Assembly: GCA_002633025.1 (NCBI GenBank)
Contig: NMRB01001018.1
Span: 85,071 to 149,070 of the forward strand
From: Notospermus geniculatus
Lineage: Eukaryota; Nemertea; Pilidiophora; Heteronemertea; Lineidae
Length of the DNA stretch: 64,000 nucleotides
Direction: 5' to 3'
Shown one piece after another: positions 33,140-43,188 of this stretch; within the stretch, counting starts at the first letter, position 1, and each line of letters opens with the position of its first letter. A model generated the notes under the pieces. That model saw only the letters and a list, made by a program, of their open reading frames with translations. It did not search any database and was not told the DNA's origin. A program made the translations under genes and the position numbers.

Positions 33140-33960
33140 AGTCCCTTCCGCTCTATAACTTTAGAACGACTGAAGATTTTCGGTTCATATTTGGTGGAGG
33201 GATGTATCATGGGCCAAAGGTGTGTCGCGTGAAAGAATCGGCCAAATCCGATTCTCCACTTTGCCACCAGGGGGCCGAAAGCCAAAGCACAAAAACTGCG
33301 ATTACGCCTTAAAAACTGAATGGAATTTCACGAAATTTTTATGGTAGGCTCATCTAGCAAGGGTACATAACATATCATACGGGTTTTCAATTTAATTCAT
33401 TTTTCAGGCCTGTAGGGGGCGCTTTGTAAAAATCACATAAGGTCCCTTCCTCTCTGTAACTTCTGAACGACTGAAAATTTTTTGATATTTGGTGGGGGGG
33501 ATGTACCATGGGCCAAAGGTGTGTTGCGTGAAAGAATCGGCCAAATCTGATTATCCACTTTGCAACCAGGGGGCGAAAAGCCGAAACACAAAAACTGTGA
33601 TTTTGCCTTGAATACTGAACGGAATTTCATCAAAGTTTTATGGCAGGCTCATCTAGCAAGGGTACATAATATATCATAGGATTTTAAAGTTTAATTGATT
33701 TTTCAGCCCTGAAGGGGGCACTTTGTAAAATCCACAAAAGTTTCCTTCCGCTCTGTAACTTCGGAACGACTGAACATTTTGGGTTGATATTTGGTGGAGG
33801 GATGTATCATGGGCCAACGATGTGTCGCGTCAAATAATCGACCAAATCTGATTTTCCACTTTGCCACCAGGGGGCCAAAAAGCCGAATCACATAAACTGT
33901 GATTGTGCCATTAATACTGAACGGAATCTTCAAAATAAATGACCGTCGGACTTGCACCCG
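33140..33960 (+). repeat. satellite-like array, copy-2 counterpart
   Basis: GAACGACTGA at 33164, 33465 and 33764 (spacing 301 and 299). Confidence 0.85.
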
Positions 33961-35085
33961 GGGCGACGGAGGACGTTCAATGCTGTGCTTGTGATTTTTA
34001 ACTTGCATCAGATTCAACAGATGTTACTACATTGTCAGGAATAATCTGATCTTTCAAGCTAGATGACGATAAAATCATTGCAGCACCCGTCATCATTTTT
34101 ATAATCGCAGTCTGTTGATAATATCTCTCTCTGACAGATTTATCTGGCATTATTAGCGAAATAGAGAAATAGAAAAATAACACATCACATTTCATCAGAT
34201 ATAGAATTTGTGCGAGCCGTCTGTTTACTTTCTGAAGAGAGCAGCAGACGTGACATGAATCCGCCTATGACGTCACAGCAAAGAAATGCAGTCTCCGGGG
34301 CAACCTCGTCCCCTCAGTTCAATGCCACAGTAAAGGGAGACTCCACTCATTGTGTGAAATTCTGAATATTTGAAATATCGTTCATACATTCAAATTCATT
34401 GATATCTTTAACATGTCAGATTTTTTAAAAATCAGCAAACTCATCATTTTCATAGTTTTAATTGAATCCCAAGGGGACCATTGCAAAGCACATGTGATGT
34501 CATATGTGCTCAATGCATATTTATGAAGGTACAACCAATAGGATTAGGCAGTCACAGTATTAGCTCATTCACTACAAAGGTCGTCAGCCTATTGACACTA
34601 GTGACATCACAATTCATGGCATTAGTCTCTATGGATTGATAAAAATTCAAAAGCTTACACTTCGTAGATACGAAGTGGAAATTTAAAAATTCAAGATGCA
34701 CCATAACTCTCTCGGTCTTACATGATATGTATGCTAAAGACGCACTGGTAGCAGGGACATTTGTGGTACCAACCATCTCCTGAAATACATGAGGTCCTGG
34801 AAATGAAGTCCAATTTCGTATTTCGTACTTTGTGTTTCGTCAGATTTGCGAAACCTCGATAATGTGAGAACTTGCAGACTGCGCTTATTACACATTATTT
34901 CTGTCTTCTTTTCTTCCAGATATTGTAACAGTTCTTAAGAATTACAAGTTTATCAAGAGGGGAAAAGGTAGGCGCCGTTTTATTTTCATGACTGAGTGAC
35001 GCCGGTGTAACATTTTTGAATGTCCGGGGAAGACCCGTGTCTCAAAAAACCCACCAATTGGAATAGGTGCAGACTAAAGCTTTTA

Positions 35086-35212
35086 GGGCCATATTCATAA
35101 AGGGTGTTTAAGACTTAGACGCGTGTAACTTCACTAAATGCACACACTTCCACCATGCATTTGAGGAAGTTACACGCGTCTAAATCTTAAACACCCTTTA
35201 TGAATATGGCCC
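35086..35212. mobile_element. GGGCCATATTCATAAAG hairpin MITE, copy-2 counterpart
   Basis: Same element as 15546-15672, with an intact GGGTGTTTAAG/CTTAAACACCC arm pair. Confidence 0.85.
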
Positions 35213-36187
35213 TGTAAAGCGTTAAAATGAATTGATCATAACGGGGCGCTGGCCTAAATCACACCGAACATAAAGGTTTAATTAACTTACAAATTTAGCA
35301 TTTTATAAACGTGGACAGTATCCCTAAACCTCAGCAGATTGGCATTCTGACTCTTCCATATGATAGGCAAGACCCTTCTGCATGTTTGGTGCAAATTTTG
35401 TTGAATTCCGACTTGTTGATCTTATGATACAAAAGGACTGAATTAATGAGAACTCCACGAACGATGAGAGCGCAGGGTCATCTGTGTACTACATTTGAAT
35501 AGGCTAACGTACATTTGCAAGTGGAACACTAATTGTGCTGAAAATAGCTCTGTTATCCTCAGAAATGGAATTCAAGGCATCAAGTTGACAGATTCATGTA
35601 CCCGACTACCATAAAAAAAGTTGAAGCTCCTGCCTATTACGTAAAGCCAAAATTCAAGCAGTGAGAGACATCTGGTGGCAACACATGAAGTGTATCCCTC
35701 AGTTACTTCATCGTTCGCAGCTAAACCTTTATGTTTGATTCCGTTATGGTGCTACGTTTAACTGCTCCAGATCATTTAGATTGGGCATGCAATGGCGTAG
35801 TAAGACCAATAATTGTAAATTGATCACTGGCGTGGGAGATAGCGGAACTAAACATCGAGTTTATTGGCCAAGTGGGAAGGAGAGAGAACAACGCTGCCTA
35901 CGAATAGGTCTTATTTGTTACAGTGCATGGGTCTGACATTTCGTTGGACGCGGGTGGTCGGTGTTGGGCTCAGTCAACGGCGTCTCTAGTATGTAAGACG
36001 AACGCGTTTTGCGTAGCAATGGCGATTTCAAATATGGGAATAAAACTAATGCCTGATTTTTACTTGGAAAATAAAGGAATGGTGGTGTATTAGGGAGGTT
36101 TCGCAAATCTGACGAAAAACGAAATACGAATTACGAAATTGGACGTTCACTTCCATGACGTAATGTATTTCAGGAGATGGTGGCAGT

Positions 36188-36680
36188 AGTCCGAACACTG
36201 CCTCCTGTTGCTCATTTTCAGAACTGATGGACGCAACAAGAGTCAGATGAAGCCTATCGCGGGGGGTCTGTTTTGATTGGTCCGTCCATCTCCAGGTCGT
36301 GTTTTGCATACATGTATTCACTTAGTTAAAGGCAATCGTATCATTTGACAACGCTGCTCTCAGGCATTCTACTTGCTTAGGTTTCAACCAGCTACACTCG
36401 CAACCACGCTCTCTGTTCATTCTAGCCAGACAAACATTCGTTTGGCAAGAAAATCGCAATTTGTTATCAAAATCACGAAAAATGTTCCTCTCGAAAAGCC
36501 AATGCACAGCATCGCCATCTTTACTGTCTGAGGTCACGTGATACGGGAACCACCAATCCGTGATCTGATCATGCTGATGACGTAGAACCAAAATCTGGTT
36601 CTTCGTTTACTCATCATCTGACTCTGTATTGCGTCCAGCAAATAGGCTAAAAATACCAATACGAGTCAGACGTTCGGACT
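36188..36680. mobile_element. 493-base insertion with short TIR and 11-base duplication, copy 2 only
   Basis: ATGGTGGCAGT (36177-36187) and ATGGTGGCAAT (36681-36691) flank AGTCCGAAC...GTTCGGACT. Copy 1 has one ATGCTGACAAT (about 16632). The duplication length fits Mutator-like elements (family knowledge). Confidence 0.7.
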
Positions 36681-37386
36681 ATGGTGGCAATACCGTGGTC
36701 CTTTAATTTCGCAGTAAGCATGGTTGCCACTTTTTCTCGACAGCCGGCGCCACCGCGCCACTCTCCAACCTAAGGGACTAACTACGTTGTCGGCAAATTG
36801 GCCCGATTTACTACGTACTGTTTGTAATGCATTTTTGTAGTTTATGTTGCTACCGCTAGGTGGCTCCCTCTACGTCGGCAGTCAAATAACACATTAGAGA
36901 TCCAATATCTTGCTCCTTTAATATGAAAGTGGAAGGTTTATAATGATCTCTGCGTACTCTCTCTGCCCTTGTAGGTTGTAGAACAGCTGGTGAAGCGGTT
37001 CCACTCCCCGGTTCCACTCGCCCTTGACTCAAAAGCACGGAGACACTTCTGACGACCCCTTCAGAAAAACTTCAGCCTATACATACTGATGGTCTTTCTA
37101 GTTCAGGCGAAGTCAGAATATAATCCGAAGCTGCGTGAGCAATGCTTCAGTAGGTTAGGTCAAATTCGGCCGAGACCATCTCCTGGGCAAACGTAGGGCC
37201 CCTAATAGTCAACTACCTGTTAGGCTCATATCAGTGTGGTCACTTCACCACAGGTGGCGCTAGCAACTGAAAACCTACAGATTTTGGCGCAAGTTTTGAT
37301 GTTTAGTGTATTTTACTTGCAATACATGTCAGAGTTGGATTCCCATGCCAACCGATAGCTTGAGATGGCCTCTTCCGTACTTACCA

Positions 37387-38050
37387 AAGTTAAAAGTTAA
37401 CGTTTGGGTTTAAAGATAATGTATCACGACTTCATTGTTTACATTTAATGTTTGTAAACATGGATGTTTACATTATGTTATTTTGGACTTTTGGGACATG
37501 CCAACCCACCAAAATGAATACTTTTTGGATCAACAGAATTTCTAGAGGGGCATGCCACCAATAATTTGCTCACAAGACGTCGAAAGCCTGGACATAAACA
37601 AACAAAATGTAAATAAACAATGAATTTCGTGGCTCGCGAAAATATCCGTGATATATTGGGCCGTATTCTAGAAGCTTCCTTAAGTGTAAGGTCGACCTTA
37701 ATCTTTTGTATTCTACCCTGCAAACAATAGCTAAAGGTCGACCTTACACTTAAGGAAGCTTCTAGAATACGGCCCGAAATCTTTAAAGTCTGATATCAAC
37801 AACGGTAGAGGTGTCATCCGAATTTACACTTTAATCCCAGTCTATCCTGAAACCTTTCAGTAGAACTCAGATGAGCTGCTCATTCAGCGCTACAATTTGA
37901 GCATTTCCAACCAGTACCCGTTTATACACCTGGGTGGAGAGAGGCCAGTGAGGCAAAGAGACTTGCCCAAAGTCTCACGCCCAGTGGGATTCGAACCCGG
38001 GACCCTCTGACCTCTAGTCGGAGGCCCGAACCACTACACCACCGTGGCTC
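37387..38050 (-). mobile_element. tRNA-derived SINE insertion, target duplication CTTACCA
   Basis: CTTACCA at 37380-37386 and 38051-38057; single copy at 18202-18208 in copy 1. On the minus strand the tRNA-like head starts flush at 38050 (GGAGCCACGGTGG). It has A box TGGTGTAGTGG, anticodon-like CTA and B box GGTTCGAATCC, then a body with CACCCAGGTGTATAAACGGG. The remainder to 37387 includes a nested MITE (37658-37775) and sequence related to 22190-22310. Confidence 0.8.
37658..37775. mobile_element. 118-base hairpin MITE (GGGCCGTATTCTAGAAGC)
   Basis: Arms of more than 40 bases with no mismatch that I can see; nested in the SINE insertion. Confidence 0.85.
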
Positions 38051-38485
38051 CTTACCAGGGCCAATAATACTATGGCTTCAGCCCTGATGGAAAATCCAGT
38101 ACAGATAGATGAGCACATATACAGAAGTATGAATCGCAACTTGAAATTGACTTCCTCAAACGCCCTTGGCGTCACTTTCTTTCAAAGGTCGCTCGGTTGA
38201 CCCGAACGGGAAGGTTCCACTCTAGTACACTCAAATCACCTTCAATCATCATTATCGTCAGCACGTGATGCCCGTTTTCTAAATCAAAAGTAATAACGTC
38301 TCATTTGGGGGCACTTGGCGAACTGAAAACGGTGATTTGATACAGGTGGATGGTAAATATGGCGTGTTGCAGTACCTACGACCTTTATGATGTTCAGTAT
38401 TTACCATTAACAGGGATTAATTCTTTGGAATTCATTGTTTAACATTCCGTTTGCGTTATCTTGAACAGTCAAAGTACTTTTCTTG

Positions 38486-38931
38486 CATCCTCCCACAGCA
38501 GGGCTTTGGTCTCGTTCCTCTTCATACACTCCACACAAAGCCCTGCTGAAATTGGGCCTCCCAGGCAAGCAGAGGCGGTCAGAAAACCATTGCCCAATCA
38601 GAATGCAGCATTTTCAGGGTGTCAATATTAAAATAATTATGACTCATAATAACAATCCAAAATAATAAGAATCTTTCCTATACACAGGAAGAACCTTTGT
38701 GATAAAATTAAGTCAATTTTGGAAAGATGTAAGTGATTTGTAAAGGATAAAACTTTAAAATCAAACTGGGTAAAACCACGAAATTTTTACTTCTCCAGTC
38801 ATCCTTAAATACAGGGAGTGCAACTGGAGTATGGAACAGCCACATCAGATTCACTGGCCGTTGTATTTCAGCAGGGGTTTGTGTGAGCGGATGAAGAGGA
38901 GCGAGGTAAAAACCCCTGCTGTGGGAGGATG
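38486..38931 (+). mobile_element. 446-base hAT-like non-autonomous element, copy 2 only
   Basis: Exact 8-base duplication TTTTCTTG at 38478-38485 and 38932-38939, single at 19024-19031 in copy 1. TIR CATCCTCCCACAGCAGGG. Each end is itself a hairpin (CAGCAGGG...CCCTGCTG). An 8-base duplication and CA...TG ends fit the hAT superfamily (family knowledge). Confidence 0.85.
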
Positions 38932-39246
38932 TTTTCTTGCATCATCCAAGACATTATGGTTGAAGTCAGGTTCATTATTAGGGAGGTTAAGAAATCAAAC
39001 GATAAAATAATAGGGAGGTTTCGAAATCAAACGATAAACGTTGACGACAACTTTATTTTTGTACCGAAAATGCAATGCAAAATCTGGTTAATGTGTAGTA
39101 TGAAAAATAACGTTGTCGTAAAGTTTTGGTTTACCGTTTGATTTCGAAACCTCCCCATTGTAAACTTTACGACAACGTTATTTTTCATACTACACATTCA
39201 CCAATTTCATATTGCATTTTCGTACAAAAATTACGTTGTCGTTAAC

Positions 39247-39247
39247 G
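39247..39247. other. single N, likely join
   Basis: The sequence changes character here: copy 2 of the large block ends and an unrelated stretch begins. Confidence 0.6.
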
Positions 39248-39419
39248 NTTCTGGCGGAAACCCTGTGGGTTCACGGACGAAGCTGTGGTGGGACTTCTGA
39301 CACTGTCTTTGAACTGTCCGTTTTGGCATCTTTCAATTTGAGATTCGTGTGACAGCAAACATCTGAGGGAAAAATTACAAGGCACTGTGGCACTTTGAAA
39401 AAGGGCAACTTTTCTAACG

Positions 39420-39485
39420 TTTATCACCGAAAAATGGGGGGGGGCACGGGCCGGGTGTGCCCCCTGGATCCGCGCTTGGGAAGGG
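39420..39485. mobile_element. possible transposon terminus (GCGGATCCAGGGGGCAC on minus)
   Basis: The poly-G/C-rich end resembles a common marine-invertebrate repeat terminus. No partner end found. Confidence 0.3.
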
Positions 39486-39574
39486 TGGCTTTCTTTGACA
39501 GCACAGGGTTTCTCGAGACATGTCTGTTTCCTCCTATTGTATATCACCCAATATCATAGTACCGGCCACAGGCC

Positions 39575-39670
39575 ATCCAGGGAATCTCAGGTCATTTACA
39601 GTTGTACCCTCCGTCCCTTAATCTGCGAGGAGCGGAGCGGTTGTGAAGACCTGGGTGCGAGGATGATCAC
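39575..39670 (+). repeat. short form of the 60295-60915 repeat
   Basis: GAATCTCAGGTCATTTAC and CGGTTGTGAAGACCTGGGTGC are about 40 bases apart here but about 560 bases apart at 60295-60915. Confidence 0.6.
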
Positions 39671-40274
39671 TGACAGAAATGGTTGTCCTGTCCTGCACAC
39701 ACAGCTCGAAATAAACTGTAGGATCCCGCCTCGGGCATATAGCGGATTATCTACTCAGTTTACAGAGCATTTTGTGACAGTATGTGACACAGAACACCGT
39801 GACCCTGGTGTAAAAGTGGTACATGGATAATAGGCTTTGAGAGAGTAAGGTCAGAATTCCATGCATAATCTACACCAAATGTACATGTAATTCGAATAAA
39901 CTAAAGCCGAAATGGTCCCGAACAACTCTATGTGGATTAGAATGTAAATTATATTTGGATAATTCGGGAAATTCATAACATAAATGATTTTGTACGTTTG
40001 TGATAATATTGGGCAAGGAGATATGGTTTGCTGTGGGCAGGAGATTGTCGATTTGTGATTAGCATAGAATGAACTGAAAACCTCGTCAGAAATCCAAATA
40101 ATTGAAGCGTCCAGATAAAAGACGTCAAGTAATGTGTACAACCACATTTGGTAACTATTGAAATTAGAAAGCTGAATTTTCACCGAAACTGAAATCCTTA
40201 GATAGCGGTGCTCAATTCATCATTGTTGGTACCGTACATGTATTTGTAAATTGTATTTGTAAATTTTATTTGAT
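39671..40274. other. no gene recognised
   Basis: AT-rich, with hydrophobic short frames on the minus strand typical of AT-rich noncoding DNA. Confidence 0.4.
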
Positions 40275-40450
40275 TTTTCCATCAGGGCCAAAGCCATAGC
40301 ATTATTGCCCCTGGTAAGTACAGAAGAGGCCGTCTCAAGCTACTCATGTTCCTCACCTTGGATGGCAGTTTTTACTAGCCCTTGCAAAGAAACAAGGTAG
40401 AAGGCACCACGGCTTACTGTCCCATGTGACGGATGTGAAGAGCAGGGAAT
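40275..40450 (-). repeat. inverted copy of the 18095-18240 dispersed repeat
   Basis: CAGGGCCAAAGCCATAGCAT and CCCTTGCAAAGAAACAAGG; extends to ACTGTCCCATG, as at 17780. Confidence 0.65.
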
Positions 40451-40645
40451 CATGAAATCACATATGGCCTGGGCTGGATACGACCCTGCTGCTCGCTGAG
40501 CGGACGTGATATTAACCACTCATTCTTGGTTCCCCAACAACTTGTGGTGAAACCAATAACATAAAACAACTGCCCATTAACATATTTTCTATGGTTGAGT
40601 TGCCCGTAGAGAGCAAATTCCTGCAAGAAAACTCTCATGTGGAGC

Positions 40646-40908
40646 ACGACCTTAGGAGCTGGATGTCCAAGTTGTAAACACTCACTCACTGGTTCTCTAT
40701 CCACGCGACGCCTGCGGTGCTGCCACCTATTGTCGGTGATATGTACTGACGTGAATATCGTGAGTGAGTTGCATCGGACCGGGAACCAGTCTAACGATCA
40801 CGGGGCGCTACTGGTGCTGCCACCTGCACGAAGGAATAAAACTAGTTTGCCGACCATGTTTGTAAACAAACCAGCTTGTTTACAACTTCGCCGTCTAACT
40901 CCTTCAAG
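40646..40908 (+). repeat. dispersed repeat, pair of 2016-2284
   Basis: Uninterrupted left junction provides the empty site for the hairpin at 1868-2015. Confidence 0.7.
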
Positions 40909-41584
40909 CACTACCATGAACCACAATTTCCACGACATATCTATCTATTGGAGTGGACAGTAAAAATTAAATCAGCATTGGTAAGGGCCATAAAGTTGAG
41001 AACCATGGTTCACCAGCACCATTAGGAACACAAACCCAGTCAGGAATGGCAAATTTCCAGGAATACCTATCAAATAGACAAGATAAATTGTCCTCCTTAT
41101 TGAATTCTCTACTTGCACTGCCTGGTGATTGTCACCACGGACAGTCATGACAGTAGTCTGGCCTACTAAGGGAAATCTCAATGAGCAGTTTTGCTGTAAT
41201 CAAATATTTACCGGTATAATCAAAATACATATCATTTATAATTTGACACCATACAAGAGTGTAGATATCACTTAGGCCAACTTAATTACACATCCAATAA
41301 TGTCGAACTATTTTGAGTGTGACAGGTGATTTTTATTGAAAAATTCAGTTGATTGCTTCAGGACCTCAAATGAAGCAGAACAAATTATGCTTTGATTGGT
41401 GAAGATTAGAGGAACTGAAACCCACTGTTCTGAACATACATGGATGTCTCTGAATACAGGATAGGCACCACACCACCTGGTCATTTTAGAAAGGGATAAC
41501 CTAGTTTAGCAATAATATCGAGCACTAATTCCTTGTTGCCTATTATTTGAAACACATTTAACAGTCTTTCACCAGTATGTTTAG
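40909..41584. other. no gene recognised
   Basis: Low repeat content. No convincing exon seen. Confidence 0.35.
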
Positions 41585-41782
41585 GTTAGGTTTATTGAAT
41601 GTCCTGACAATTTCTCAATAGCAAATTTTCATGAATCACTTAGCAGCAAAAGGACAGAACAGATCAAGAAGTTCAAGAACGCAATTAACCTTGATTTGAT
41701 GGACTACTGCAAAAGAGAATTAGCCAACCTTTGCTATGAATCACTGCCAGAACCACGTTCATTCTGCAAACAATTTTCTTAG
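41585..41782 (+). other. candidate isolated exon (weak)
   Basis: An open stretch between two TAG stops whose middle reads like protein (KKFKNAINLDLMDY.KRELANL.YESLPEP) with charged, balanced composition, and AG words before it. No family recognised, no matching neighbour exon, and 66 codons can occur by chance. Confidence 0.2.
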
Positions 41783-42251
41783 GCTAGTCATTCACCACTG
41801 TCTTAAGCTATTTGGTCAGAATCTATTTTTGGTCAGATATATGGGCAACAGAACCTATCTATTGGGTAATGTCATCGGAGTCATTCAGTCGGCATTGCCA
41901 TTGGCTGTTCGTCCACCTAATACTATGTGGCTAAGACATAGGCCAGTGTTCCCTTTTGCCTAATTGGTCCGTTCTATCTTGGAGGAATAATACCTGTCAG
42001 GTTTTATTCCTCCAAGGTCCTATGCAGTCGGTCACCGGGATAAATCAGACTAGACTTTTCTCAGTAGACAGTATGAGCATCATGAGTAGGCCTGGCAGGA
42101 GCTCTACCGAGTAGGTAGGCTAGCCAGCCTCCTATCCTATTCTATGTGACCTATAGACTAGCAATAGAGTGTTGTTTAACACTTGCATAAAAAGAAACAC
42201 ACACACAGAACTCAAACTCACACGACACAGCGCCTGACGTGAGACAAGGGT

Positions 42252-42376
42252 CGGGGTTAGGGTTACAGCCCGAGTAACCCTGAATTAGGGTTAAACACCA
42301 AGGGTTACCCTAACCTTAAACCTAATTGAGGTTTATAACTAGTTATAACCCTACCCCTACCCCTACCCCTACCCCC
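42252..42376. repeat. interstitial telomere-like tract, inward-facing
   Basis: GGGGTTAGGGTTA and TTAGGGTTAAA on the left; TAACCCTACCCCTACCCC with five CCCCTA units on the right. The two strand senses face each other around a degenerate middle. Confidence 0.7.
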
Positions 42377-42379
42377 ATC

Positions 42380-43060
42380 CCTGCCTAGGAAGCCTCGGCT
42401 AGACACGTCTCGTGGCCGTCAGGTCCCTTTAGAGACTTTCGGCCTATCATGACTTAGGCCTCCCAGGACTGAAGGACGATACTGGGCCTCTAACATTGAC
42501 TAATACACTTGATGTCATGTACTTACTTCTGTGGCCTATAATACATAGACCTACATACACACTACAGTACACCTTGGAGGAAGTACACTACTACAATGTA
42601 TTCCTTTAGTCAGTTAGTGCAAAGTGGTGGTTGGCGTCCTAGGCTACCAACTTTCGCCAGCAAATAATTCGTTATTGAACAAGGAAGTCACTAAATCGAG
42701 ATAGTCTTCAGTAGCTCTTATGAATATCTACACATACGAACCTTTGTTTTCGACATCACGGCAATTTGGGGCGAGTTTTATTAGTTTATTTAGGGGAAAG
42801 TGCTACTTCCCTTCCACCGCCGCCATGTTTGGCCTGTCAATCAATTAGACGTGACCTCTGACCTCGCCCATAAGTCAGCTTAGAAACCCAGAGATTTCCT
42901 TTAAATCTTTCGAAATTAACAGTCTTCGACCACAAATATTGATTGATTTCGATTCCATTCGATCTTTACATATCATAACCGCCGATTTGACGTGAGATTC
43001 GGCGCTTTATTCAGTGAGATTAACATTTTTATCTGTGGGGTTTGTTTTGATCGAACAGGT
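42380..43060. other. upstream region of the JAZF1-type gene
   Basis: Contains one short start-stop frame with strong context (GCCGCCATG, 42825-42848) that is probably upstream of transcription. No repeat recognised. Confidence 0.35.
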
Positions 43061-43065
43061 GCCCG

Positions 43066-43078
43066 TGACGTCATTGGC
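43066..43078 (+). promoter_or_regulatory. CRE/ATF site overlapping an inverted CCAAT box
   Basis: A palindromic TGACGTCA at 43066-43073 runs into ATTGG (43073-43077), about 115 bases before the JAZF1-type start codon. Proximal position and a CG-containing CRE suggest the core promoter; no TATA box seen. Confidence 0.5.
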
Positions 43079-43122
43079 GGGAATTCCAATTCTGACAGCT
43101 CAGTTACACTTTTGACCCAGAG

Positions 43123-43188
43123 ATGGCAGCACCAGCTTCCGCGGTGTTCGGCAATCTCCGTGATGATGCCGAAGTTGGCTCGGGGTAA
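43123..43188 (+). promoter_or_regulatory. upstream ORF overlapping the JAZF1-type start (TAATG)
   Basis: ATG at 43123 (GAGATGG, good context) opens a 21-codon frame, starting MAAPAS, that ends TAA at 43186-43188. The last A of that stop is the first base of the main ATG. Such an arrangement usually makes main-frame translation depend on leaky scanning or reinitiation. Confidence 0.6.

Larger units (their letters stand above)
23640..39246 (+). repeat. large duplicated block, copy 2
   Basis: Colinear partner of 5165-19290. Elements found only here: 25041-25872, 26815-27247, 27664-29755 (composite), 30382-30593, 31058-31450, 32114-32508, 36188-36680, 37387-38050 and 38486-38931. The block ends at the single N at 39247, the position matching the start of the gap that ends copy 1. 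Confidence 0.85.

Noticed and set aside
37979-38050. Functional tRNA gene with CTA anticodon
   Set aside because: The acceptor ends do not pair and the sequence continues into a SINE body flanked by a target duplication.
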